Origin: UBA3910 sp002391465
Lineage (GTDB): Bacteria; Bacillota; Limnochordia; Darwinibacteriales; Darwinibacteriaceae
Length of the DNA stretch: 64,000 nucleotides
Assembly (NCBI GenBank): GCA_030054835.1
Contig: JASGVS010000005.1
Coordinates: forward strand, 51,168 to 115,167
Direction: 5' to 3'
This document shows positions 17,038-26,217 of this stretch, in pieces. The notes beneath the pieces were generated by a model. That model ran no database searches and was not told the DNA's origin. It saw only the letters and a list, made by a program, of their open reading frames with translations. Position 1 is the stretch's first letter; each line of letters begins with the position of its first letter. The position numbers and the translations under genes were made by a program.

Positions 17038-17144
17038 CGTATCACCTCTACCCCGTATGCTACCGTTTATAATATGCCGAGTGGGGTATTCGGTGAAAAC
17101 CGCAGTCTATGGGCCTATTCCAACTCACACTTAGCGCTTGCAGC

Positions 17145-18239
17145 TTAGTCGGGACACTGACGCGAAATGTTCAGGAGGATACCGATACCTGCCAAACTAA
17201 CCAGAAGGGAGGAACCCCCATGGCTGATAAAGGGCAGAGGTATCCCGGTGACAGGCAGCGACCCGGTGACGACACCAATATTGAGCAAGGCCTGGAATGC
17301 AATCATAGCAGTAATACCTATCGCCAGCAGGCTCCCATACAAATCCGGCGCCCGCATCGCTACGCGCAAACCACGCCAACCAATTACGAAGAATAGGACT
17401 AACACAGCGATTCCACCTAAGAAACCCAATTCTTCACAGAGGATGGCAAAAATGAAGTCGGTATGGTGTTCAGGCAGGTAGGAAAATTTCTGCCTGCTGC
17501 TGCCCAAGCCCAAACCGAACAATCCGCCAGAACCTATGGCCAGTAGGGATTGGATCACGTTCCATCCGGTGTTGGTAGGGTCTGCCCAAGGGTTCAAAAA
17601 GGCAAAAAAGCGCCTCATACGGTATTCCTTCGTAAATACCAAATAGACCAAAGCGGGAACGGACATCAGCCCAACCAGCACTAGCTGCCCCAGATGAGCA
17701 CCTCCGGCGAAAATCATAAGCATAACCGTGAACAGGAGGGCAACACCCGTGCCAAAGTCTGGTTCCAGTAGAATAAGGACAAACTGAATCCCCGTCAGAA
17801 CGAGCAGCGGCAGCAGTCCCTGGAAAAACTTCCGGGTGTTTTCCCTCTTTGTGGAGAGGTAAACGGCCGCGTAATTAACCATTATCAACTTAGTCAGTTC
17901 GGAGGGCTGGAGATTGAAGCCAAAGACCCGTATCCATCTGGCCACGCCTGACGCATCCCTACCCACGAAAAGAACAACTACCAACAGTACATAGGAGACT
18001 ACCAGTCCTGGCAGGGCAAGGGGTTTGAAGACGTGGTAGTCCAACCTCATCAGTAAGAACATGAAGATCAGGCCAACTGCGGCGAAGACTGCCTGTCTTT
18101 GGAAATAGAAGTAGGGATTACCGAATTGGGATAGGCCCATCACGTAAGAAGCACTAAAAACCATGACCAGTCCAAGTCCAAGCAGAATGATAACCGCTCC
18201 AAAAATCAGATAGTCTGGTTTGCCCTCTTTTGTGAACAT
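17145..18239 (-). CDS. ftsW: SEDS glycosyltransferase FtsW/SpoVE
   Basis: 364 aa with about ten transmembrane segments. SEDS family polymerase that builds glycan strands with a partner class B PBP. Conserved segments include GVARWIRVFGFNLQPSELTKL and, near the end, GIPLPFISHGGSSL. The gene follows mraY by 31 nt. Division (FtsW) and sporulation cortex (SpoVE) members cannot be separated on sequence alone. Confidence 0.94.
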   Translation of the reverse strand: MFTKEGKPDYLIFGAVIILLGLGLVMVFSASYVMGLSQFGNPYFYFQRQAVFAAVGLIFMFLLMRLDYHVFKPLALPGLVVSYVLLVVVLFVGRDASGVARWIRVFGFNLQPSELTKLIMVNYAAVYLSTKRENTRKFFQGLLPLLVLTGIQFVLILLEPDFGTGVALLFTVMLMIFAGGAHLGQLVLVGLMSVPALVYLVFTKEYRMRRFFAFLNPWADPTNTGWNVIQSLLAIGSGGLFGLGLGSSRQKFSYLPEHHTDFIFAILCEELGFLGGIAVLVLFFVIGWRGLRVAMRAPDLYGSLLAIGITAMIAFQALLNIGVVTGSLPVTGIPLPFISHGGSSLLVSLAGIGILLNISRQCPD

Positions 18240-18270
18240 GTCTGTCGCCCCCTCCCTAATTCATATGCCG

Positions 18271-19233
18271 TTAGAGAAAAGCCAACAACCCCACGGCTGC
18301 AAAAAGAACTGCAGTTAACACAAAGCGGATCATAACAGTCGTTTCGGCTAGGCCCGTTTCTTCAAAATGGTGATGGAGGGGAGCCATCCGGAAAACGCGC
18401 CCACCGCGAGTAAGGCGGAAATACGCGACCTGAATGATAACTGACAAAGTCTCAATCACATAGAGGGCACCAATAATGGGCAGGTAAAGGGTGGTCTTAG
18501 TTAAAATTGCAATTGCGGCTAAGGCTGCCCCTAAGCCAAAGGAACCGGTATCACCCATAATAATCCGCGCAGGCGGGGCGTTAAACCATAGAAAGCCAAG
18601 ACAACCGCCCACCAACGCGCCAGTTACCACCGTTAGATCGTAGTAACCTAAAAGGAAGGCAATAAGGCCAAAAGCAGTCATGCTCACAGCCACTGACGTT
18701 GTGGCCAGCCCGTCGAGTCCATCAGTCAAATTGACCGCATTCACCGTCCCCACCAGAACAAATACTGTCACGGGAACGTAGAGCCAGACGGGTAGTTCCA
18801 AGGTGTTCGTTGAGAAGGGGATCAGGAAATCAGTACCCACCCTAGCGGAGGCGTAGAGGGCGATTAGGAGCCCCAAGCCAAACTGGGCAACCAACTTCTC
18901 CCGGGCACGCAGACCCAGCGAACGTTTGGCCACTACCTTGATGTAGTCGTCTAGAAAACCAACTACCGCGAAACCCACGATGGCAAAGAGCATGATAATC
19001 TGATTATCAGTCAGGGGATAGAAGAATACTGTAGCAACTACAAGTGCGATTACGATCATAATGCCGCCCATGGTTGGCGTACCCGATTTAGTCAGGTGGG
19101 TCTTGGGCCCATCCTCCCGGACGCGCTGTCCCGCCCGTAAGCGGTGCAGATAGGAGATTAACCACGGACCGATTAGCAGTGAAACAAAAAAGGCAACAAG
19201 TGCACTAACAAATGGAGCAGCAGATGGAGCCAC
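18271..19233 (-). CDS. mraY: phospho-N-acetylmuramoyl-pentapeptide transferase
   Basis: 320 aa, ten transmembrane helices. Makes lipid I from UDP-MurNAc-pentapeptide and undecaprenyl phosphate. Active-site motifs: GFLDDYIKV, NLTDGLDGLA, GDTGSFGLG and the C-terminal MAPLHHHFE loop. GTG start immediately after the murF stop, with the ribosome site GGTGGGAG inside murF. Confidence 0.97.
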   Translation of the reverse strand: MAPSAAPFVSALVAFFVSLLIGPWLISYLHRLRAGQRVREDGPKTHLTKSGTPTMGGIMIVIALVVATVFFYPLTDNQIIMLFAIVGFAVVGFLDDYIKVVAKRSLGLRAREKLVAQFGLGLLIALYASARVGTDFLIPFSTNTLELPVWLYVPVTVFVLVGTVNAVNLTDGLDGLATTSVAVSMTAFGLIAFLLGYYDLTVVTGALVGGCLGFLWFNAPPARIIMGDTGSFGLGAALAAIAILTKTTLYLPIIGALYVIETLSVIIQVAYFRLTRGGRVFRMAPLHHHFEETGLAETTVMIRFVLTAVLFAAVGLLAFL

Positions 19234-20574
19234 CTAACTCCCACCTTTCATCAGTTGATCCACAATCCGTTCAAACTTCAGGCCGCGAGACGCCTTAATT
19301 AAGACTAAATCATCTTCTGAGGCCTCAAAGCCCGTCGCCAGGAAGTCCTCTACCGTCGCGAAAACCTGTCCCGTACCTGCTCCCTCCTGCATGAGCGGAG
19401 CATACTCGCCGATAAAAAACAACTGGGTCGCCGATCTTTTCGCGTATGCCCCAATGTCCAGATGGGCCTCTTCGGCCATATCTCCCAACTCCAGCATGTC
19501 TCCCAAAATTGCGATTCGCTGACCCGAACAGTACATATGAGCCAGCGTATCCAAGGCCACCTTCATGGAAGCGGGACTTGCGTTATAACTGTCATTGAGG
19601 ACAACAATGCCATCGGGTGTACGCTGTACCTCGAGGCGCATGGCGCTCAACGTCAAATCTGCCAATGCCTCTGCCCCTGCCTGAAGGGTAACACCAAAAC
19701 GCGCGCCAACCGCCAGTGCAGCACAGGCATTCCAAACATTGTGTACCCCGGGCACGGCCAGCGTCACCTGGGCCTCCTGCCCTTCGTAGCGCACATTAAA
19801 GCTGGGACGGCCCTCCAAATCAATGGCGATGCCACTGGCAACCAAATCGTTGGCGGCATCTAGACCGTAGTAAATAATCTTACCCTTGAAAGAACGGGCC
19901 TGGCCGCGCACGGAGGGATCATCACCATTGAGGATTGCTACTCCATCCTCATCCAGAGCCTCAAGCAGTTCGCCTTTCGCTTGGGCCACATTGCCCATGC
20001 TGCCTAGAAGTTCTAGGTGGACCGGCCCAATGTTGGTAATAACTCCGAGATCCGGCGGACAGATTTCGGTCAGTCTCTTGATTTGACCGAGCCCACGCAT
20101 ACCCATTTCTGCAACTAACACTTCATCTCCCTCGCCCACACCCAGCACCGTTAGGGGCACACCAATTTCATTGTTGTAATTCCCCTGTGTACTGTGGACC
20201 GCGTAGCGCGAGCGCAAAACCTGGGCGATCATGTCCTTGGTAGAGGTTTTTCCGTTGCTACCTGTAACCGCTACAACCGGTATGTCCCGTTCAGCTAGAT
20301 AGGCGGTGGCGAAATTCTGCAGACCCAGCAGGGGATCATCCACCACAATTAGCCCAGGCTGGTCAGAAAAACCCTTCCTGACCATAGCAAAACCGCCTTT
20401 TGCCAGCACATCAGACACGAACTCATGTCCATCCCTTTTTTCTCCAACTAAGGCTACAAACAAACTACCGGCCGTTGCCAGTCTGCTGTCAATCGTAATC
20501 TGCTCAACAACACCTGAGCCGATAGCTTCTCCACCTGAGAACTTCGCAATCTGTTCGAGTGTTAGGGGACGCAT
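19234..20574 (-). CDS. murF: UDP-MurNAc-tripeptide:D-Ala-D-Ala ligase
   Basis: 446 aa. ATP-dependent ligase adding D-Ala-D-Ala to complete the pentapeptide. Mur ligase ATP loop VTGSNGKTSTKDM, then EMGMRGLGQI and NDSYNASPASM, typical of MurF. Lies 2 nt after murE. MraY follows without the murD gene that usually intervenes near here. Confidence 0.97.
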   Translation of the reverse strand: MRPLTLEQIAKFSGGEAIGSGVVEQITIDSRLATAGSLFVALVGEKRDGHEFVSDVLAKGGFAMVRKGFSDQPGLIVVDDPLLGLQNFATAYLAERDIPVVAVTGSNGKTSTKDMIAQVLRSRYAVHSTQGNYNNEIGVPLTVLGVGEGDEVLVAEMGMRGLGQIKRLTEICPPDLGVITNIGPVHLELLGSMGNVAQAKGELLEALDEDGVAILNGDDPSVRGQARSFKGKIIYYGLDAANDLVASGIAIDLEGRPSFNVRYEGQEAQVTLAVPGVHNVWNACAALAVGARFGVTLQAGAEALADLTLSAMRLEVQRTPDGIVVLNDSYNASPASMKVALDTLAHMYCSGQRIAILGDMLELGDMAEEAHLDIGAYAKRSATQLFFIGEYAPLMQEGAGTGQVFATVEDFLATGFEASEDDLVLIKASRGLKFERIVDQLMKGGS

Positions 20575-20576
20575 TA

Positions 20577-22028
20577 TTACTTCAGCTCCTTAATTGCGGC
20601 CCTGACCTCTTCCCCATCGTCGAAATGAATCCGCCCATCGGCGAACTCCTGATACGTCTCATGGCCTTTCCCCGCAATGATCACCAAATCGTCTGGGGAA
20701 GCCATATTAATCGCTGTGCGGATGGCGGCTCTACGATCCAAGACCACCATGTGCTCAGCAGGGGAATCAACTGTCAGGAGACCTGTTTCGATCTGGGAGC
20801 AAATCTCAGCCGGGTCTTCACTGCGCGGATTATCCGAGGTGATAATCACCACATCTGCCAACCGACCGGCGGCAGCACCCATCAGGGGGCGTTTAGCCCT
20901 ATCCCGATCGCCCCCCGCTCCAAACACTAAAAATAACCGCCCGTGGGAAACAAGTGCCCGGGCAGTTTGTAGGATGTTTTCTAAGCCAGCCGGCGTATGG
21001 GCATAATCCACAATCACATTCAAACCCGCGGCATTCTCGATCCGCTCAAAGCGACCTGGTACTCCCGATAACCCTTCCAAGCCTGCCTTGATTGCATTCA
21101 GGTCAACACCCAGCCCAAAGGCCAGCGCTGCTGCACCTAGGGAGTTTAACACGTTGAAATAACCCGTGAGTCGCAAATCGATCGAGGTTTGCCCCTCCTT
21201 ACTCTTCAGTATATAAGAAACACCCGATTTTTCCAACTCTATCTTTTCCGCTGTAACGTCTGCAGCCTGCTCCACACCGTAGCTAATCACGTCTCCGCCC
21301 GTTCTGGCGGCCAACTCTCTGCCCCACCGCTCATCATAGTTTAAGGCAGCCGTTCCCTTGAGGTTGTCGAACAGTTTCGCCTTGGCCAAGAAATAATCAT
21401 CTAAGTCAGAATGGAAATCGAGGTGATCCTGGGACAAGTTAGTGAAGAGGGCACCATCAAAATCTATATCATCTGTACGGTGCAGAGCCAGCGCATGGGA
21501 AGAAACCTCTAGGATGGCCACTTCGATACCCTCAGAAACCATTTCGCTCAACATGCGCTGGAGACTTAAAGCATCCGGTGTTGTACGTACCGCTTCTTCG
21601 GTCCGATCACCAATGCGAACTTCGATAGTGCCGATTACACCTACCCGGTAGCCGGCAGCATTAAAAATAGACCGTAAGAAATATGTGCTTGTTGTTTTGC
21701 CATTCGTGCCGGTTACACCCAGAACACGCAGTTTTCTACTGGGATGACCGTAGAAGTTAGCACTGATCCGGCTCAGGGCAATACGTGTAGAGCCAACTTT
21801 GACCTGAGGAATATCAAGGTCGGGAATCCAGCGTTCTACTACTACCGCTGCAGCACCCCGTTGTTGAGCATCATGGACAAACCTATGCCCATCCACTTGA
21901 TAACCTGAAATGGCAACAAATAAATCACCAGGCTGTACCCGGCGCGAATCACAGGCCAGCCCCGAAATACCACAGGGACTTCCGCGAAGCTCCCAATCCA
22001 AGCCAAGCAGCACCTTTTCCAAATGCAT
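20577..22028 (-). CDS. murE: UDP-MurNAc-dipeptide:meso-diaminopimelate ligase
   Basis: 483 aa from ATG at 22028 (GAGGAGG site). Mur ligase with ATP loop VTGTNGKTTST and the substrate-specificity motif DNPRSEDP. DNPR in this position is the signature of MurE enzymes that add meso-diaminopimelate rather than lysine, so the cell wall is predicted to be DAP-type. The start overlaps no gene; the PBP stop is 22 nt upstream. Confidence 0.97.
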   Translation of the reverse strand: MHLEKVLLGLDWELRGSPCGISGLACDSRRVQPGDLFVAISGYQVDGHRFVHDAQQRGAAAVVVERWIPDLDIPQVKVGSTRIALSRISANFYGHPSRKLRVLGVTGTNGKTTSTYFLRSIFNAAGYRVGVIGTIEVRIGDRTEEAVRTTPDALSLQRMLSEMVSEGIEVAILEVSSHALALHRTDDIDFDGALFTNLSQDHLDFHSDLDDYFLAKAKLFDNLKGTAALNYDERWGRELAARTGGDVISYGVEQAADVTAEKIELEKSGVSYILKSKEGQTSIDLRLTGYFNVLNSLGAAALAFGLGVDLNAIKAGLEGLSGVPGRFERIENAAGLNVIVDYAHTPAGLENILQTARALVSHGRLFLVFGAGGDRDRAKRPLMGAAAGRLADVVIITSDNPRSEDPAEICSQIETGLLTVDSPAEHMVVLDRRAAIRTAINMASPDDLVIIAGKGHETYQEFADGRIHFDDGEEVRAAIKELK

Positions 22029-22050
22029 CTTCGTCCTCCTCATCGCGAAA

Positions 22051-23796
22051 CTAGCGCGCCGTCCCAACCGCGGAGACGCTTTGGGGAGCCCGCTTTTTCA
22101 CACCAAGATGGTTCAAACTCTGCTCCATTATCTCCTTGAAGACAGGTGCTCCCAGCACACCTCCGTATGCCGCTTCAACCTTGGGATTGTATAAAACAAC
22201 CAGCCCAGCTACACGCGGATCATCCACTGGAGCAAAACCTACAAACGAAGCGATCCGTTCATCTCCGTAGCCACCACCCTCTGGCACTTGAGCGGTACCT
22301 GTCTTACCTGCCACAAAATAACCTGGGATATCAGCACGGCTGCCATTGCCGTTTACCACTACAGAGCGCAGCATTTCGCTGATTACGGCGGCAGTATATG
22401 CACTCACAGGCGGAGGGCCAATGGGCTCCGGTTCTATTACTTCGATCAGTTTCCCTTGGCTGTCCCGGATTTCCTTCACAAAATGGGGTCTCATGACTTG
22501 GCCACCGTTGGCGATACCGCACACTGCGGTCAAAAGTTGAAGAGGAGTGACTGCAATCCCCTGTCCAAAGCCTATGTTAGCCCATTGCAGCAGCTCAGTG
22601 GGGGAGTCGGTCGGCCGAATGACGGTACCCGCGATTTCACCTGGGAAATCTACGCCCAACCTCCCGCCAAAACCAAAGCCGCGGATATAGGAATAAAAGG
22701 CGTGGGGTCCCATTTCCACCGACAGCTTGGCGAAAACGATATTATCCGAACGTTCTACCGCTTCCAGGAAGGAAATCTGGCCACGAGCCTGGCCGTCCGA
22801 ATTGCGGACCCGGCCACCGCCAATCTCCCAGTAAAGTTCGCTGTTGAAAATACGGGCGCTGTCTGTGATATGGAGGTCCACACCGGCGGCAGCGGTGACA
22901 AACTTAAAGGTAGATCCGGGTTCATACTGGTCGGTGATGGCAACGTTTCTCCGCTGGCTAATCGGTACCTTTTGATAATTATTCGGATCAAAGGTGGGAT
23001 ATATGGCGTTAGCCAAAACCTCGCCTGTGCGAGGATCCATCATCAGCAGAAGTCCACGGTCGCTCTGACTGGAGAGAACCGCATCCCTTATGATCAGTTC
23101 CGCATTGTACTGAATTACCGAATCGATTGTAAGGACAATGTCTTTGCCTGCCTCGGGAGGAATATAGTTCAGCGCTCCCCCAGGTATACTACGCTGGGAA
23201 GCGTCCCGCTCCGCGACGACCTTGCCGGGCACTCCCCGTAGGATCTCATCGTAGTAATACTCTATTCCCTCCAAACCTTGATTATCCGATCCTGCGATCC
23301 CAAGAACATGGGCTGCCAATGACCCTTGGGGATAATACCGCTGGGGACGCTCGACCAAATATATCCCGGGCAGTGCCAGGGAACGGACAGCCTTTGCCGT
23401 ATCTGGATCCAAACCACGGGCAAGCCATACACTCCCCGTCTCCCGACTACGCAGAAGGCGTACTAGCTCACTTTCGGAGACAGACAAATAAGGAGCCAAT
23501 TTCCGCGCTGTCCCCTGCACATCCTGAATGACTTCAGGAAGCGCGTACACCGCATCAGCTCCAATACTGACTGCCAATACCTTGTAATCCCTATCGAGAA
23601 TCAGCCCTCTCCGAGCATCTACTGTCTGAGGGCGCATACGTTGGGCCTCTGCCCTCTGGGCGTATTCCTGTCCGCGAAAGACTTGGAGATAAAATAAACG
23701 AACTACAGCAAGCAGACAGACTAAGGACAACAGCGCGAATATGGCTATTGTCCGTCTGATCCGTGATTTATTTGCGTCGTAACGTGCCAGCTTCAA
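22051..23796 (-). CDS. class B penicillin-binding protein (FtsI/SpoVD type)
   Basis: 581 aa. N-terminal membrane anchor (residues 15-35), PBP dimerisation domain (AEAQRMRPQTVDARRG), transpeptidase domain with SxxK in EPGSTFKF (about residue 293), SDN (about 350) and KTGTAQ (about 495). Cross-links septal peptidoglycan as partner of the SEDS protein encoded downstream. It ends soon after the transpeptidase domain and has no PASTA repeats. The TTG start at 23796 is only 2 nt from the GGGAGGAG site, and a CTG at 23790 is better spaced. Overlaps ftsL by 29 nt. Confidence 0.93.
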   Translation of the reverse strand: MKLARYDANKSRIRRTIAIFALLSLVCLLAVVRLFYLQVFRGQEYAQRAEAQRMRPQTVDARRGLILDRDYKVLAVSIGADAVYALPEVIQDVQGTARKLAPYLSVSESELVRLLRSRETGSVWLARGLDPDTAKAVRSLALPGIYLVERPQRYYPQGSLAAHVLGIAGSDNQGLEGIEYYYDEILRGVPGKVVAERDASQRSIPGGALNYIPPEAGKDIVLTIDSVIQYNAELIIRDAVLSSQSDRGLLLMMDPRTGEVLANAIYPTFDPNNYQKVPISQRRNVAITDQYEPGSTFKFVTAAAGVDLHITDSARIFNSELYWEIGGGRVRNSDGQARGQISFLEAVERSDNIVFAKLSVEMGPHAFYSYIRGFGFGGRLGVDFPGEIAGTVIRPTDSPTELLQWANIGFGQGIAVTPLQLLTAVCGIANGGQVMRPHFVKEIRDSQGKLIEVIEPEPIGPPPVSAYTAAVISEMLRSVVVNGNGSRADIPGYFVAGKTGTAQVPEGGGYGDERIASFVGFAPVDDPRVAGLVVLYNPKVEAAYGGVLGAPVFKEIMEQSLNHLGVKKRAPQSVSAVGTAR

Positions 23797-24277
23797 CTCC
23801 TCCCAACGGAAAAGCCTTGTTCAGCCAAGTAGTCAAAGAAGCTAAGAACCCAGGGGAATCTGCCGACGATTCCTGAGCCAGCCAGCGTCCCTGTCCGTCA
23901 CTATCCACCTCTTGCAGCTGATCTACAACCAGACTGATGGACAATTCCGGGTCAATCATACCCAGCTCCCTGCGGGCAATTTCTTCGATCTTAGGCAGGC
24001 TGCGTTCAGCTTCTAAATGGAGCATTAAGTAATCATTCTGCTGTTCGAGCTCTTTTACCTGCTGTTGAAGATAACCTAATTCAACGTTGAGATGATATGA
24101 GGTTATCTGCTGCTGTAGGTAAAGAACCGAAACAACCACACAGCAGGCCGCCACCAGGAAGATCTTCAGCGTAGCAGGCATACGCCTGGTTTTTGCCTCA
24201 CGCTGGGAACTTATTACCTCGCTGGGCTCTTCTGTATATTCCGGATAAGGATTGATTAACTGTCTAGCACCGGACAT
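23768..24277 (-). CDS. ftsL: cell division protein FtsL
   Basis: 169 aa. Cytoplasmic N-terminal tail of about 35 residues, a single transmembrane helix (about 38-57), then a coiled coil rich in Gln/Glu/Leu (VELGYLQQQVKELEQQN). The segment IARRELGMIDPE is typical of FtsL/DivIC-like proteins. Identified by topology and by position between rsmH and the class B PBP, the invariant place of ftsL. Confidence 0.88.
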   Translation of the reverse strand: MSGARQLINPYPEYTEEPSEVISSQREAKTRRMPATLKIFLVAACCVVVSVLYLQQQITSYHLNVELGYLQQQVKELEQQNDYLMLHLEAERSLPKIEEIARRELGMIDPELSISLVVDQLQEVDSDGQGRWLAQESSADSPGFLASLTTWLNKAFPLGGVEAGTLRRK

Positions 24278-24292
24278 CTTCTCGCATCCTCC

Positions 24293-25225
24293 CTAAAGCT
24301 TTTCTAAGACCCTTAGCTTGGCACTTCTGCTCCTGGGGTTATCCTCCAACTCTTCCTGCGATGGCAGGAGGGGGCCCCTGGTTACTAGGCGCCCCTGCGG
24401 TGTCCTACCGCAGACACATACGGGAAAATCGGGGGGGCAGATACACTTACCCAACATTTCCTGGAAAAAGTTCTTAACTATCCTGTCCTCCAAGGAGTGA
24501 AAGGTAATTACGGCCAGCCGCCCCTGGGCTGCCAGTACTTCCACCGCCTGCTCCAATCCTTGTTGAAGCGCATTGAGTTCGTCATTGACCGCTATGCGCA
24601 GTGCTTGAAATGTTCTCCGGGCTGGATGGGGTCCAGTGGCCCGGGCTTTGGCGGGAATAGCCCGCTTGATTAGATCTACTAGTTCACCTGTGGTTTCCAG
24701 TGGTGCCCGTTTCCTCTCCCGTACAATAAAGTCGCTGATACGGGAAGCCCAACGTTCTTCACCATACATTTTGATTATTTTCGTCAACTCTTCAGCGCTA
24801 TACGTATTGACAATTGTTTTGGCATCAATGGGCTGGTTCGGGTCCATCCTCATATCAAGGGGCGCGTCCTGTTGGTAACTGAAACCCCTATCCGCATCGT
24901 CAAGCTGCGGCGAGGATACTCCAATATCCATCAGAACGCCGTCCACTTTCCCAATCCCAAGCCCGTCCAAGATTCGCTCCAAGTTGCGGAAATTGTCCTG
25001 GACTAAAGTGACTTGACCGGTGTAGGCCGCTAGCCGCAGACTCGCCCGCTCAAGCGCTTGGGGATCCTGGTCAATGCCGATCAGCCTAACCGTTGGCTCT
25101 GCTGCCAGTATGGCAGTACTGTGACCCGCTGCACCGAGGGTACAGTCCACGTATATCCCGTTCGGCTTTAGATTCAAATGTTCTATTGTCTCCCGCAGTA
25201 AAACCGGCTGATGGGAGAATTTCAT
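24293..25225 (-). CDS. rsmH: 16S rRNA (cytosine1402-N4)-methyltransferase
   Basis: About 310 aa from ATG at 25225 (AAGGATGAG site); an ATG 9 nt further upstream is less likely. SAM-dependent methyltransferase of the MraW family: HQPVLLRETIEHL, VDCTLGAAGHS, GVLMDIGVSSPQLDD, ITFHSLEDRIVK. Second gene of the dcw cluster. Confidence 0.97.
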   Translation of the reverse strand: MKFSHQPVLLRETIEHLNLKPNGIYVDCTLGAAGHSTAILAAEPTVRLIGIDQDPQALERASLRLAAYTGQVTLVQDNFRNLERILDGLGIGKVDGVLMDIGVSSPQLDDADRGFSYQQDAPLDMRMDPNQPIDAKTIVNTYSAEELTKIIKMYGEERWASRISDFIVRERKRAPLETTGELVDLIKRAIPAKARATGPHPARRTFQALRIAVNDELNALQQGLEQAVEVLAAQGRLAVITFHSLEDRIVKNFFQEMLGKCICPPDFPVCVCGRTPQGRLVTRGPLLPSQEELEDNPRSRSAKLRVLEKL

Positions 25226-25244
25226 GTCGCTCATCCTTCGATGG

Positions 25245-25676
25245 TTAAATGCCCAAATCCACTATGTTTTCAGCAATATCTTCAAAGGACTCTTCCGCTG
25301 CACTCACATAGGTTTCCCAATTTTCCTTACTCCAGATCTCAATTCGGCTGGAAACACCAATCACCACCGCGTCCTTCTCAATCGATGCAAACTCCCGCAG
25401 GTTAGCGGGAAGATTGATGCGGCCCTGTTTATCCATTTCACACTCGGTTGCTCCCGAGAAAAGAAAACGAACAAACTGCCGAGCACCGCCTTTGGTCAGT
25501 GGCAGCGTCTTTAGCTTGGTTTCTAGAGCTTCCCATTCTTCAGCGGGGAATAAGAAGAGACAGTTGTCAAGTCCGCGCGTAATAACCGCGCCTACCCCCA
25601 ATTCTTCCCGGAACTTGGCAGGGATAATTAGGCGTCCCTTGCTATCTAGGCTGTGGTGGTATTCGCCCATGAACAT
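25245..25676 (-). CDS. mraZ: transcriptional regulator MraZ
   Basis: 143 aa with two SpoVT/AbrB-like domains (MGEYHHSLDSKGRLIIPAKFREEL opens the first; FLFSGATECEMDKQGRINLP the second). MraZ binds repeats upstream of its own gene and represses the dcw cluster. Three such repeats lie at 25707-25731. Start either ATG 25676 (MFMGEY, as in most homologues) or ATG 25670. Confidence 0.97.
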   Translation of the reverse strand: MFMGEYHHSLDSKGRLIIPAKFREELGVGAVITRGLDNCLFLFPAEEWEALETKLKTLPLTKGGARQFVRFLFSGATECEMDKQGRINLPANLREFASIEKDAVVIGVSSRIEIWSKENWETYVSAAEESFEDIAENIVDLGI

Positions 25677-25706
25677 CCCCTACACATCCTTTCCGGTAAA
25701 TATCCC

Positions 25707-25731
25707 CCCACTTTCCCCCACTCACTACCAC
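25707..25731 (-). promoter_or_regulatory. MraZ operator: three GTGG repeats with 10-bp period
   Basis: Minus strand shows GTGGT, GTGGG, GTGGG starting exactly 10 bp apart (plus-strand CCAC/CCCAC ending at 25731, 25721, 25711). This is the direct-repeat architecture known for MraZ binding sites, 31 bp upstream of the mraZ start. Confidence 0.85.
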
Positions 25732-25741
25732 TTTGATGACT

Positions 25742-25770
25742 TCATTCGCCCATTTGGCGTTAATTCCTCC
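25742..25770 (-). promoter_or_regulatory. sigma-H-like promoter of the dcw cluster
   Basis: Minus strand GGAGGAATT (25762-25770) and GGCGAATGA (25742-25750), 11 nt apart. They match RNAGGAWWW (9/9) and RNNGAATWW (8/9). No sigma-A pair is visible between the rnpB terminator and the MraZ operator. Confidence 0.5.
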
Positions 25771-25791
25771 CAAAAAAGGAAAATTTTACAT

Positions 25792-25820
25792 AAAAAAATC
25801 CGGATACCAGAAGTATCCGG
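25792..25820 (-). terminator. intrinsic terminator of rnpB
   Basis: Minus strand CCGGATAC-TTCTG-GTATCCGG followed by ATTTTTTT. It begins 10 nt after the RNase P RNA 3' end. Confidence 0.93.
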
Positions 25821-25830
25821 AAAGAATCCT

Positions 25831-26182
25831 GATCTGAGTGAACCTGTAAGCCGAGTTCTGTCGAGGATGATCATCTATCTAGGATTTCAGTTACCTGAAA
25901 CCTCATGCGGTTAACCCGGAAGTCAAACGAGGCGAGCAACCTCTTCTCCCCTATTTAACCTTGCTTCGGATGGGGTTTACCTAGCCGGTTAGTCACCTAA
26001 CCGCTGGTGAGCTCTTACCTCACCTTTTCAGCCTTACCCCCGGCCCATGGCCGGTGGCGGTTTGTCTCTGTGGCACTAGCCTTGGGGTTGCCCCCACTGG
26101 GCGTTACCCAGCATCCTGCTCTGCGAAGCTCGGACTTTCCTCAAGGGTATAGACCCTCGCGATCACCCGGTTCACTCAGTGT
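25831..26182 (-). ncRNA. rnpB: RNase P RNA
   Basis: Catalytic RNA that matures tRNA 5' ends. The 5' strand CTGAGTGAACC (26179 to 26169) pairs perfectly with the 3' strand GGTTCACTCAG (25844 to 25834), giving helix P1. Just inside are the conserved GAGGAAAGTCCGAGC near the 5' end and ACAGAACTCGGCTTACAGG near the 3' end, both hallmarks of bacterial RNase P RNA. About 350 nt; ends mapped by P1 pairing, so exact to a few nt. Confidence 0.97.
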
Positions 26183-26188
26183 ATTCTA

Positions 26189-26217
26189 AGTATAACACAC
26201 CTCTAGGCCTTTTTGAA
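26189..26217 (-). promoter_or_regulatory. promoter of rnpB
   Basis: Minus strand TTCAAA (26212-26217), 17 nt, TATACT (26189-26194), 7 nt before the RNA start. The -35 lies within the 3' end of the Nif3-like gene. Confidence 0.7.

Noticed and set aside
22288..23241. 317-codon plus-strand frame
   Set aside because: Fully antisense to the transpeptidase domain of the class B PBP; composition typical of a shadow frame.
26007..26189. Plus-strand reading frame
   Set aside because: Lies within the RNase P RNA gene.
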